Shown here: positions 7,331 to 16,789 of the stretch, in pieces
How positions within the stretch are numbered: the first letter of the stretch is position 1
How the letters are laid out: each line of letters starts with the position of its first letter
Assembly (NCBI RefSeq): GCF_024505085.1
Contig: NZ_JANIBC010000004.1
Coordinates: 145,275 to 209,274, forward strand
From: Parvularcula maris
GTDB lineage: Bacteria > Pseudomonadota > Alphaproteobacteria > Caulobacterales > Parvularculaceae
Length of the DNA stretch: 64,000 nt
Direction: 5' to 3'
The notes under the pieces: generated by a model
What the model was told of the DNA's origin: nothing
Database searches by the model: none
What the model saw: the letters and a program-made list of their open reading frames with translations, nothing else
Translations under genes and position numbers: made by a program

Positions 7331-9046
7331 CTAGGCCGACAAAGGAGCTGGCCGCTGCCTCACATAGCGAAGCCACACGGCAAGGTTCGTCCCAACGAGA
7401 AGCACCGCCACCGCCCAGAACGGCAGGCCGAAGCCTTCCTTCGACGCGGCTCCCCACGGCGAGAAGAGAAGGTAGAGCCCGGCGACCGAGGAGGCGAGGC
7501 TGACCGATGTGGGCAGGAGCCCTTGCCAGGGGGTCATGTCGATGACTGCCTTACGCAACGGCTCTGCCCGTTCCGTCCGTGGCTTCCACCTCGCGATCAG
7601 CAGCATAAGGACGACCTCGGCAGCGAACAGGACGGCGTATTGATGGATGAAGTGGATGTCGAGGATTGGCCAGGGGGAGAAGCGAAGGAACCCATAGGCG
7701 AGGATGTGGAAGCCGATCGCCAGTTTAGCCGCGAGGGCGGGGACGCGCTTGGTGAAGATGCCCGTGACCACAATGGCGATGATCGGGATGTTGTAGAAGC
7801 CGGTAAAGACGCGGATCACCTGCCACAGCCCTGCTTCGGCGAAGGAGAGCATGGGCGCCGCCGCGAAGCTGAAGAGGGCGATCACCACGCTAGTGATCTT
7901 CGCCATGCGGATCAGCGCCGCCTCGTCCGGCACCGATCTCTTCAGCGGCGCCCAGATGTCGAGGGTGAAGAGGGTGGCGGCCGAGTTGAGGAGCGAGTTG
8001 AACGAGCTGAACACCGCTCCCAAAAGCACGGCGAGGAAGAAGCCGCCAAGCGCCGCTGGCAGAACATCGTCCACCAGCCTCGGATAGGCCTCGTCGATGC
8101 CGGCAAGGCCGGGGCCGTAGAGGTGGTAGGCGATGACACCGGGGACCATCATCATGAAGGGCACGGCCACCTTGAAGAAGCCCGCGAGGAGGACGCCCTT
8201 CTGGCTCTCCTTCAGAGACGCGCCGCCCAGGACCCGCTGGATGACATACTGGTTCGTGCACCAATAGAAGAGGTTGGCAAAGATCATCCCGGTAAAGAGC
8301 GTGCCGAAAGGCGTCGGGTCGTCCTTCGAGCCGATGGCGCTGAGCTTCTCCGGCTCGGCGGTCGCGATGATCTCGATGCCTCGCATCAGACTGCCTTCGC
8401 CCAAGGCCATCAGCCCCAGAGCGGGGACCAGCAGCCCGACGATCAGAAGCCCGACCCCGTTCAGCGTATCGGAGACGGCCACCGCCCTCAGCCCTCCGAA
8501 GACGGCATAGACCGCGCCGACGACGCCGATGACGATCACGGTCAGAACCAAGGCAGGGAAAGGAGCGAGCCCGGTGAGCTCCTCGACCCGGAAGAGGCGG
8601 ATCACCGCCAGTGAGCCGGAATAGAGCACCGAAGGGATGGTGACGAGGCCGTAGCCGAGGATGAAGAGGAGCGCCGCGAGCCGCCTCACCCCCTCATCGT
8701 AGCGGGAGGCCAGGAACTCGGGCAGGGTGGTGAAAGCGCCGGCGAGGTAGCGCGGCAGGAACACCGCCGCCATGGCGATGGCCGAGATGGCGGCGGTCAC
8801 CTCCCAGCCCATGGACGACAGGTTCGCTCCGTGGGCGGAGCCGTTGAGACCGATCATCTGCTCGGCGGAGAGGTTGGTGAGAAGAAGCGAGCCCGCGATG
8901 AACCCGGCGCTCAGCCCGTGCCCGGCGAGGAAGTAGCCCTCCTTGGTCGAGGCCTCGCCTCTAGTCTTGAGGTAGCTGACCCAGCCGACGAGCACCATGA
9001 ACCCAAGGCAGGTGAGAAGGGTGAGAAGAAGGCCGCAGCTCTGCAT
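7331..9046 (-). CDS. Sodium:solute symporter (SSS family)
   Basis: The protein has 571 residues with about 14 membrane helices. SSS features include the N-terminal YFLAGHGLSAGFIAGSLL segment and LTNLSAEQMIGLNG in TM2. The VYAVFGGLRAVAVSDTLNG block and FSSFNSLLNSAATLFTLDI also fit; the latter is the Na2-site helix. The closest types I know are SglT-like sugar or inositol transporters, but the substrate is not certain. It sits in the inner membrane and is driven by the sodium gradient, in keeping with a marine habit. Divergent from the M14 peptidase gene. Confidence 0.88.
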   Translation of the reverse strand: MQSCGLLLTLLTCLGFMVLVGWVSYLKTRGEASTKEGYFLAGHGLSAGFIAGSLLLTNLSAEQMIGLNGSAHGANLSSMGWEVTAAISAIAMAAVFLPRYLAGAFTTLPEFLASRYDEGVRRLAALLFILGYGLVTIPSVLYSGSLAVIRLFRVEELTGLAPFPALVLTVIVIGVVGAVYAVFGGLRAVAVSDTLNGVGLLIVGLLVPALGLMALGEGSLMRGIEIIATAEPEKLSAIGSKDDPTPFGTLFTGMIFANLFYWCTNQYVIQRVLGGASLKESQKGVLLAGFFKVAVPFMMMVPGVIAYHLYGPGLAGIDEAYPRLVDDVLPAALGGFFLAVLLGAVFSSFNSLLNSAATLFTLDIWAPLKRSVPDEAALIRMAKITSVVIALFSFAAAPMLSFAEAGLWQVIRVFTGFYNIPIIAIVVTGIFTKRVPALAAKLAIGFHILAYGFLRFSPWPILDIHFIHQYAVLFAAEVVLMLLIARWKPRTERAEPLRKAVIDMTPWQGLLPTSVSLASSVAGLYLLFSPWGAASKEGFGLPFWAVAVLLVGTNLAVWLRYVRQRPAPLSA

Positions 9047-9173
9047 GGAGGAGGCCTAGCGCGGTTTGCGGCCCATGCCAGCGGCGTTGCGCAGGATCAT
9101 CTTTCCGCAGCACACCCTTTGACCACGAAGTTCGCGTAGGCCATCAAGACGACGGGTATATTGGGAGTTCGCC

Positions 9174-11786
9174 ATGCGCGGTTGTCTGACGGTTCTGCTC
9201 GCTCTTTTCTGGGGTACGGCCAGCGCCCTGCCCATTGAGGCGTTCCAGCTCGACGGCGTCGAGTACGACGACAGCATCCAGACGCCGGACGAGTTCCTGG
9301 GCTACGGCCTCGGCGAGCGGCCCATCCGACACGACAAGCTGGTCGAGTATCTGAGCGGGCTCGCCGAAACCTCCGACCGGATGCAGGTCGAGACCATCGG
9401 GTACACCCATGAGGGGAGGCCGATCCTCTTCTTCGCGGTGAGCTCTCCTGAGAACCTCCTGAACCTCGAGGAGATCCGCGAGTTCCACCTCGCCGCCCTT
9501 CGCGGTGAGCCGGTGCCGGAGGAGCAGCCGGCGGTGATCTGGATCAATTACGGCGTCCACGGCGCGGAGAGCGCGGGCATGGACGCATCGGTTCCCGCCC
9601 TCTACCATTTCGCCGCCGCCCAAGGGGAAGAGATCGAGGAGCAGCTCGACGACGCGGTGGTGCTGGTCGTGGCGATCCTCAACCCCGACGGCCACTCCCG
9701 CCGGGTCGACCACGTCGAGACCTTCGGCGGTGAGGTGCCGGTCACCGACCCCGCCCACGCCCAGCACGACCTCTGGACCGAGGCGCGGACCAACCACTAC
9801 TGGTTCGACCTCAACCGCCAGTGGCTCCTCCTGTCCCAGCCCGAGGCCCAAGCCTGGGTCTCGAAGTGGCAGGAGTGGAAGCCGCAGGTCTCCGCCGACT
9901 TCCACGAGATGGGCTCGCAGTCGACCTTCTACTTCCACCCCGGTGAGCCGAAGCGGAAGAACCCCCTCATCCCCGACCAGGCCCGCGAGCTGACCAAGGA
10001 CATCGCCGAGTACCACCGCGAGTTCCTGGACAGCGAAGCGCGCCTCTATTTCACTGAGCAGGGCTTCGACAATTTCTACATCGGCAAGGGATCGACCTAC
10101 CCGCAGGTGAATGGCGGGCTGGGCATCCTGTTCGAGGTGGGCGCGGCGAGGGGCGGGGCTGTCGAGAGCCCGTCCGGCGAGCGTTCCTATGCGGACAATA
10201 TCCGCACCCATTTCCGCACCACCCTCTCCACCATCGAGGGGACGCTGGCGGCCAAGGACGAGATCGAGGCCTATCAGCGCGAGTTCTTCGAAAGCGCGGC
10301 TACGGAGGCCCAGCGTGATGCGACCAAGGGCTATGTCATCAGTGCGGGGAAGGACAAGGGCCGGATGACGCGGTTCCTGAACCTGCTCTCGACCCACGAC
10401 ATCGTCGCTCACCGGCTTGCCGAGCCTCTGGATGTGAACGGTCAGGTCTATGAGCCCGAGGACAGCTATGTGGTGCCTTTGCAGCAGCCCCAGTACCTGA
10501 TGATCCGGGGCATCTTCGACCGGGTGACCGAGTTCGAGGAGAACATCTTCTACGATGTGAGCGGCTGGACCCTGCCGCTCGCCTTCGACCTACACCACGC
10601 GCCGCTCAAGAACCGTGTGTCGCGCGGTGATGCGGCGGGCCGCTACGACCAAGACCTCCTCGGTGAGCTCTGGGAGGGGGAAGAGGAAGAGACGCGCCGG
10701 AACCTGGCGGAGAGCAGCTACGGCTACGTCATGCCGTGGGCGGACCGCCGCGCGCCCGGTGCGCTCTACAAGCTTCTGGACGAGGGGCTCCTTGCCCGGA
10801 TCGCCCGCGAGCCCTTCGAAGTCAGGACGCCGGAAGGCATCGAGACTTTCTCCGCCGGAACGGTCTTCATTCCCTTCGCCCGTCAGGAGCAGTCCGAGGA
10901 AGAGATCCGTACGCTGCTCGAAGAGGCGATGAACGAGTTCGGCATCGACGTCCTGCCTGTCAGTTCTGGCGCCGGCGATGTGGCGACCGCCTCCTTGGGC
11001 GGGGCCAGCTTCGAGCCGGGGCGGGAGCCGTCCGTCGTTCTGCCCTATGATGGAGGACTGGCCCGCTACGATGTGGGGGAGGTGTGGCACCTTCTCGACC
11101 ACGACCTCAACATGCCGGTGACCCTGGTGCATAAGGACCGCCTCGGCGGCCTCGACTGGTCGCGCTACACCCACCTTCTCATGGTGGGCGGCGGCGCGCA
11201 GCTTCCTCAGGGCACGGCGGACCGTGTCGGCCAGTGGATCCGCGAGGAGGGCGGCACGCTGGTCGCCATGCGGCAGGCAGCCGTCTGGGCACAGAACACC
11301 TATCTCGAAGACGGCCAGGAGACCAGCGAGGACGAGGGGCCGGAAGACGGCAGGACCCGCCTCAACTACGCCGAGATGGGCACGCGGGACGCGGAGCATG
11401 TGGTGGCGGGCTCGATCGTCGCCACCGACATCGACACCACCCATCCGCTAGCCTTCGGGTACACGGACCGTGACCTGCCGAGCCTGCGCAATACGTCGCT
11501 CACGCTGACATGGCCGGAGGACAACCCCTACGCCGTGGTCTCGGCCTATAAACCGAGCGGCAGCGTCCTTCTCACCGGCTACATGTCCGAGCGCCGCCGG
11601 GGCGAGATCGCCGAGACCCCCGCCGTGATCGCCGAGCGCTACGGCCGCGGGGCGGTGGTCCTGATGGCCGACAACCCGGTCTTCCGCGGCTTCTTCCACG
11701 GTACCGAGCGGCTTCTGGTCAACGCGATCTTCTTCTCGAACCTGATCGACCGGCCCTCCGGCGATTACACGGCGGTGGAGGAGTAG
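9174..11786 (+). CDS. Exported M14 zinc carboxypeptidase, large
   Basis: The protein has 870 residues. A signal peptide (MRGCLTVLLALFWGTASA) is followed by an M14 domain. The zinc motif HxxE is in NYGVHGAESAG near residue 128. LNPDGHSRR, DLNRQW and the HEMGSQSTFYFHP segment follow at the expected spacing. The last 250 or so residues look like a class-I glutamine-amidotransferase-like fold (LLMVGGGAQLPQGT, LVAMRQAAVWA), as in many large M14 proteins of Gram-negatives. It should trim peptides in the periplasm or outside the cell. A GGGAG sequence precedes the ATG. Confidence 0.9.
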   Translation: MRGCLTVLLALFWGTASALPIEAFQLDGVEYDDSIQTPDEFLGYGLGERPIRHDKLVEYLSGLAETSDRMQVETIGYTHEGRPILFFAVSSPENLLNLEEIREFHLAALRGEPVPEEQPAVIWINYGVHGAESAGMDASVPALYHFAAAQGEEIEEQLDDAVVLVVAILNPDGHSRRVDHVETFGGEVPVTDPAHAQHDLWTEARTNHYWFDLNRQWLLLSQPEAQAWVSKWQEWKPQVSADFHEMGSQSTFYFHPGEPKRKNPLIPDQARELTKDIAEYHREFLDSEARLYFTEQGFDNFYIGKGSTYPQVNGGLGILFEVGAARGGAVESPSGERSYADNIRTHFRTTLSTIEGTLAAKDEIEAYQREFFESAATEAQRDATKGYVISAGKDKGRMTRFLNLLSTHDIVAHRLAEPLDVNGQVYEPEDSYVVPLQQPQYLMIRGIFDRVTEFEENIFYDVSGWTLPLAFDLHHAPLKNRVSRGDAAGRYDQDLLGELWEGEEEETRRNLAESSYGYVMPWADRRAPGALYKLLDEGLLARIAREPFEVRTPEGIETFSAGTVFIPFARQEQSEEEIRTLLEEAMNEFGIDVLPVSSGAGDVATASLGGASFEPGREPSVVLPYDGGLARYDVGEVWHLLDHDLNMPVTLVHKDRLGGLDWSRYTHLLMVGGGAQLPQGTADRVGQWIREEGGTLVAMRQAAVWAQNTYLEDGQETSEDEGPEDGRTRLNYAEMGTRDAEHVVAGSIVATDIDTTHPLAFGYTDRDLPSLRNTSLTLTWPEDNPYAVVSAYKPSGSVLLTGYMSERRRGEIAETPAVIAERYGRGAVVLMADNPVFRGFFHGTERLLVNAIFFSNLIDRPSGDYTAVEE

Positions 11787-11798
11787 GACGCTGCCCTT

Positions 11799-12150
11799 CA
11801 ACCATCTCTCCCTTCGGGAGAGATCGACATCTTGGATGTCGAGTGAGGGCGAATGTTGAGCCGAGCTCGGAATCAAGAACGGCGTTCATATCGTTTGCAA
11901 TCAGACGAAACGTACGCGCTGGTGGCCGCTCCCCCTCAGCCTGTCGGCAGCTCCCCCTCGGGGAGGGGGAGCGAAATCGAGAGCAAGCGCTGGTTCTGCT
12001 TCCCTCCCCCACGAGTGGGGGAGGTGCCCGAAGGGCGGAGGGGGCCACCTGCGTTCGCAGACAACCCGAACATTCAAGAACGATCTTCCCTAGGAACTTC
12101 TCCGCGCAGCCTTCGACCTCTCCCGAAGGGAAAGGTGGGCACGGTCGCGA
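11799..12150. repeat. Cluster of family B/D palindromic repeats
   Basis: This holds most of the 478-bp gap between the M14 peptidase and SDR genes. It starts with CTCTCCCTTCGGGAGAG and GTCGAGTGAGGGC (family B-like). Then come CTCCCCCTCGGGGAGGGGGAG and CCTCCCCCAC-ga-GTGGGGGAGG (family D), and it ends with CTCTCCCGAAGGGAAAGG. No coding frame here looks real. Confidence 0.6.
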
Positions 12151-12264
12151 AGTCGAAAGGAAGGCATTCGAGCTAGGTCCAGGACCCGCTGTCCGAACCC
12201 TTGGCCAAAGGGGGCGGCGCTGGCTAAGCCGCCTCCAACGAACAAAGCCAAGGAGGCAACGGCC

Positions 12265-13032
<768 letters not shown>

Positions 13033-13044
13033 AGGGAGATAGGC

Positions 13045-13695
13045 ATGGCTGTCACCTTTTACGACTATCCCGGCGCGCCGAGCCCCAGGCGCGCTAAGAT
13101 GGCCCTGATCGAGAAGGGTCTGGACCACGAGACGATCGTGATCGACCTGGCCGAGAAAGAGCAGCTCACGGACGAGTTCAGGGCCGTGAACCCTGCCTGT
13201 ACGGTGCCTGCGTTGAGGCTCGAAGACGGAACGTTGCTAGGCGACAACCAGGGCATCATCGCCTGGCTCGACGCAGCCCAACCCGAGCCGCCTCTTTTAG
13301 GCCGCACACCGACGGAGCGAGGGCTGGTGGCGAGCTGGACCGCCCGCTGCGAGTTCGAAGGCCTGATGGCAGTGGCCGAAGTCGTCCGCAACATGGCGCC
13401 TCAGATGAAGGGGCGGGCCATGACGGGGCCGCAGAACTACGAGCAGATCCCAGAGCTTGCCATGCGGGGCGCGGCCAGGCTGCAGCACTTCTGGGCCGTC
13501 CTGGACGAGCGCCTCGCTGACCGGAGCTTCATCGCCACGGACGATTTCACCTGGGCCGACATCACGGCGGTGGCGACCTTCGACTTCTCCAAGGTGGCGC
13601 GCCAACGTCCCGGCGACGAGTTCAAGAACCTCCACCGCTGGCGCGAGGCGGTGGGGGAGCGGGAGAGTGTGGCTGCGACGTTGCCGAAGCGGTAG
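13045..13695 (+). CDS. Glutathione S-transferase
   Basis: The protein has 216 residues. The thioredoxin-like N-terminal domain reads FYDYPGAPSPRRAKMAL, with the Ser of SPRR at the catalytic position, then VPALRLEDGTLLGDNQGIIAW, where the cis-Pro and GDNQGI bind glutathione. A helical C-terminal domain contains FTWADITAVA, the usual N-capping block. It would conjugate or bind glutathione with electrophiles. GGGAGA precedes the ATG and the gene lies 12 bp after the SDR gene, so they form a likely operon. A perfect 42-nt palindrome follows. Confidence 0.92.
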   Translation: MAVTFYDYPGAPSPRRAKMALIEKGLDHETIVIDLAEKEQLTDEFRAVNPACTVPALRLEDGTLLGDNQGIIAWLDAAQPEPPLLGRTPTERGLVASWTARCEFEGLMAVAEVVRNMAPQMKGRAMTGPQNYEQIPELAMRGAARLQHFWAVLDERLADRSFIATDDFTWADITAVATFDFSKVARQRPGDEFKNLHRWREAVGERESVAATLPKR

Positions 13696-13725
13696 GTAGA
13701 GAGGCAGATGCCGCGGCCCCCTCAG

Positions 13726-13767
13726 CCTCCTCTTCGCTCCCCCACATGTGGGGGAGCGAAGAGGAGG
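13726..13767. repeat. Perfect 42-nt palindrome
   Basis: The sequence from CCTCCTCTTCGCTCCCCCAC to its exact inverse complement has arms of 21 bp and no spacer; the centre is CACATGTG. It sits 30 bp after the GST stop codon. There is no T-run, so it is not a standard terminator. The core CTCCCCCAC/GTGGGGGAG is shared with the family D unit near 12010. Confidence 0.9.
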
Positions 13768-13810
13768 CGAGAGAAGGGTAACGAACAGCCATCCGAACCC
13801 TCTTCCCAAG

Positions 13811-13868
13811 CGACCGACCGGTCGCCGGGCGGTCAGCCCGCCCCATCGGAGGCGCCGCGCTGTGAGAT
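13811..13868 (-). repeat. Family E repeat, 3' of tRNA-Ser
   Basis: CGACCGACCGGTCG hairpin and GGGCGGTCAGCCCGCC lead into CCCCATCGGAGGCGCCGCGC and GTGAGAT, matching 6994-7053. A further related hairpin (GGCCGGTCAGGCCGCC, then GCGCCTTCGGCGC) sits at about 13935-13970, between this copy and the tRNA. Confidence 0.6.
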
Positions 13869-13984
13869 CGAGGATGGCGGGCACTGAGGGAGAAAGCTCG
13901 AACTTGCGATCCCAAAGCTGCGACTGCGGCTCGGCCGGTCAGGCCGCCCCCGCGGAGCGCCTTCGGCGCGTGAGCGAAAAGGAT

Positions 13985-14075
<91 letters not shown>

Positions 14076-14126
14076 GGCTCGGGTCCGGTGCCCCTTAGGG
14101 CAACAGTCCAGAGAGCGAAAGCCTGC

Positions 14127-15308
14127 TCAGGCCTTCAGAAGGCCGGTTTGGGCGGCGGCGGTCCGGCTGCCTGGGAAGACGGTCTCCTCCAGGTGACCCT
14201 CGGGAATGCCGAGATGGCTGCCCAGGACGCCCTTCAGCACGCTTTCAGTAGACACTGTCGGTCTCACGTCTCGGCCATCGAGAAGGTCCTGTGGCCTGAG
14301 CCCGGCCCAGTCGCCCATAATCCGTCCGCCCTCGACGGCGCCGCCGAAGAGGAAGCTGACCCCGCCCGTGCCGTGGTCGCTGCCGCGGCTGCCGTTCTCC
14401 GCTGCGGTGCGCCCGAACTCCGACACGGTCATCACCACCGTATCCTTCCAGGCGCTGCCAAGGCCCGTCTGCAGGTTGGCGACGGCGCGGTTGAGCGAGG
14501 GCATGAGTTTCAAGCTCTTCTGAAGGAGTTGAGAGTGGCTGTCCCACCCCTCGCTCGACAGGATGGCGATGCGAGGCCCGTCCGGCTTGGCCAGCAGCCT
14601 CCCCGCCACGAGAGCGGAACTCGGAAGGTCCCTGCCGCTGGAGATACCGTTGCGCTCCTGAACGCCAAGGTCTGACACGGCGCTTTCCAGTAGCTCCGCA
14701 TCCAGCGTACCCAAGAGCACCGGGTCGTCGGCATACATCTCTTCAACCCTCGCCAGGAAGTCGTCGCTAGGCGGCTTCATGGTGGTGGGCGCGAAGTGCC
14801 AGACCTGCGCCTTGCCGTTCATCGCGAGGGGGTAGTTCAGCCCCATCGAGAGACCCGAGGGCTGGGAGGGCATGGCACGGAGGGCGCGGTTGAGGAAACC
14901 CGAAGAGCTGCCGTAAGGACGGTTGCTGCCGTTTTCGAGCTGGTTCTGGCCGTCGAAGTGGCTACGGCCGCGGTATCCCGTGGCGATGGCCGGGAAGACG
15001 ATCAGCTCCTTCTGGCGGTAGAGCTTGGCAAGGGCGCCGAGCTCTGGGTGCATACCGAAGAGACCGTCGAGCTTGAGGGCGCCGCCTTCCTGTCCCGGCG
15101 TGGGGATACGGGTCGCCTTGCGTAGAGCCTTGTACTGAGGATCACCGTAGGGGGGTAGGACGTGGATGCCGTCCTGCGCGCCGCGCTGGATGATCAGCAC
15201 GAAGCGTTTTTCGGTATTGGGGGAGGCGAAGGATACCCCTGGAAGCGCAAGGCCCGCAGCGGCGGCCCCGCCCAGAAAGAGGCGGCGGTCCATCATCATC
15301 TTGCTCAT
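14127..15308 (-). CDS. DUF1501 protein with Tat signal
   Basis: The protein has 393 residues. The leader MDRRLFLGGAAAAGLALPG carries the twin-arginine motif, so it is likely exported folded. DUF1501 features follow: VLIIQRGAQDGIHVLPPYGD, then GYRGRSHFDGQNQLENG, SSEGWDSHSQLL and VSEFGRTAAENGSRGSDHG. The fold is sulfatase/alkaline-phosphatase-like, and the Asp/His residues in those blocks look like metal ligands. The substrate is unknown. Its start overlaps the stop of the DUF1800 gene by 4 nt (ATGA), the standard pairing for these families. Confidence 0.92.
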   Translation of the reverse strand: MSKMMMDRRLFLGGAAAAGLALPGVSFASPNTEKRFVLIIQRGAQDGIHVLPPYGDPQYKALRKATRIPTPGQEGGALKLDGLFGMHPELGALAKLYRQKELIVFPAIATGYRGRSHFDGQNQLENGSNRPYGSSSGFLNRALRAMPSQPSGLSMGLNYPLAMNGKAQVWHFAPTTMKPPSDDFLARVEEMYADDPVLLGTLDAELLESAVSDLGVQERNGISSGRDLPSSALVAGRLLAKPDGPRIAILSSEGWDSHSQLLQKSLKLMPSLNRAVANLQTGLGSAWKDTVVMTVSEFGRTAAENGSRGSDHGTGGVSFLFGGAVEGGRIMGDWAGLRPQDLLDGRDVRPTVSTESVLKGVLGSHLGIPEGHLEETVFPGSRTAAAQTGLLKA

Positions 15309-16672
15309 CTGCGTTGAAACTCCGGTGAGGCGAGGATCAGTCCGACGGCGTCCTTGGCTGATGCAGCTCCGAAGACGGCCCTGTCGGTCCGTTTGCTGAC
15401 GACGGGGCCGATCGTGTCTTCGAACACCCTGACGGAAAGGAGCGGCGGACGCAGTTTTCGGGACAGAAGCGCGATATAGGCGAGCCGCCGCTGCACGCCT
15501 GCCGCCGTGAGCCAGGCTTCCTCGCGGTCGCTGAAGCCTTCGGGGGAGGGGGGGCGGAGAGGCGCCTGGCCGAGATTGTGAAGGATGCCAGAGCGGCCCG
15601 TCGGCTCGGGCAGGTAGTCGATCAGCGCACGGTCGGCAGCGGTCACGAAATCGACCATGGTCTTGGCCTTGGCGAAGGGCTGCTGCCAGGCATGGGGCAG
15701 GTCGATCAGCGCTTCGTAGACGGAGGGTAGGTTGCCGCCCGTGCGCAGGAACACCGTCTCGATCCTTTTGACCGCACCCCCCGGCGGATCGTCAGCGACG
15801 AAGTGCCGGACTAGCTTGGTGGCGATGTGCCTCGCGGTCGCGGGATGGGCGGCGAGGTCTTCGAGCACCTTGAGGAGTTCTTGATGCCCTTCCTCCTCAT
15901 AGGTCTTGCCAAGGACCGTTTTCGGCCCCCGCTCATGATAGGCGGAGAAGAACACGCCGCCGCCGATCCTCCGCTCCCCGAACCCGCCGATCTTTTCAGC
16001 GTAGCGAGCCTCATCGCCCAAGGTTTTTGGAGAGGTGAACGACCAGCCGGTGTAGACCTTGGCCAGTGCGACCACGTCGTCCTGCGTGTATCCTCCGTTC
16101 ACCCCTAAGGTGTGGAGCTCCAAAGTTTCCCTGGCGAGGTTTTCGTTCATCCGAACCTTGCGAAGCTCTCCGAGCGGGGAGTTCGGTCCGAAGGACAAGT
16201 GGTTGTCGAGATAGCCGATCATCACCGGATGGGTGAGAGCGGCGACGAGGAGATCCTTGAACGACCCGAACATATAGGGGCGGATGGCGTCGGCGTAGTG
16301 GTCCGTAATGACCGATGAGATGGCTCTGCTGTTGTTGCCCACCGCGAAGTGGTTGCCCCAGAAAGCGGCCAGTCGCTCCGCATAAGGTCTTTTGCTGATT
16401 TGCCGCTGATGGAAATGGTCGTCCACCAGCAGTTTGATCTCGTCGAAGTACCCCCTCCTGATGTCGCCCCGCTCTTCCTTCGGCGCGAGGTGGAGGTTGG
16501 CTAGTTTGTCCGCGGCAGAAAGGCGCTTCTCGCCCGTCCGTAGCCTGGGCAGGGGACCGCTCAGTTGGGCTCGAAGCCAGCCCTGCGGATCGCCTGCTGC
16601 CTGGCTCATCTCGCCAGGATGAGGGCCGAGGCCGAAGCGGTGGCAGGCGATAAAGGCGTTCTTGCTCGTCAT
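15305..16672 (-). CDS. DUF1800 protein
   Basis: The protein has 455 residues. DUF1800 blocks are visible: ACHRFGLGPHPGEM at the start, RLAAFWGNHFAV, NENLARETLELHTLGVNGGY, DVVALAKVYTGWSF, and FHQRQISKRPYAERL. Members always sit beside DUF1501 proteins; their joint role is not settled, though an exported complex is likely. First gene of the two-gene minus-strand operon. A hairpin terminator lies 69 bp upstream, so transcription starts in that gap. Confidence 0.92.
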   Translation of the reverse strand: MTSKNAFIACHRFGLGPHPGEMSQAAGDPQGWLRAQLSGPLPRLRTGEKRLSAADKLANLHLAPKEERGDIRRGYFDEIKLLVDDHFHQRQISKRPYAERLAAFWGNHFAVGNNSRAISSVITDHYADAIRPYMFGSFKDLLVAALTHPVMIGYLDNHLSFGPNSPLGELRKVRMNENLARETLELHTLGVNGGYTQDDVVALAKVYTGWSFTSPKTLGDEARYAEKIGGFGERRIGGGVFFSAYHERGPKTVLGKTYEEEGHQELLKVLEDLAAHPATARHIATKLVRHFVADDPPGGAVKRIETVFLRTGGNLPSVYEALIDLPHAWQQPFAKAKTMVDFVTAADRALIDYLPEPTGRSGILHNLGQAPLRPPSPEGFSDREEAWLTAAGVQRRLAYIALLSRKLRPPLLSVRVFEDTIGPVVSKRTDRAVFGAASAKDAVGLILASPEFQRR

Positions 16673-16740
16673 GAGCCTTGCCTAGCACACAACGCGCCAA
16701 AGCGGGACAGAAGCCAGAAGTTGTCTTACGGCTCCTTATG

Positions 16741-16773
16741 AAAAGACCAGCCGGACGTTGCATCCGGCTGGTC
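16741..16773 (-). terminator. Intrinsic terminator after the permease-aminopeptidase gene
   Basis: GACCAGCCGGA (16745-16755) pairs perfectly with TCCGGCTGGTC (16763-16773). On the minus strand the stem is followed by TTTTC. It lies 16 bp after the stop of the 16790-20392 gene. Confidence 0.85.
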
Positions 16774-16789
16774 GCTCTCTCGAACTCCG

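Noticed and set aside
7088-8614. 508-codon open frame on the plus strand
   Set aside because: Runs through the tRNA-Tyr gene and antisense to the sodium symporter; Asp/Arg/Glu-rich shadow.
9144-10412. 422-codon open frame on the minus strand
   Set aside because: Antisense to the M14 peptidase, which has clear zinc motifs and a signal peptide.
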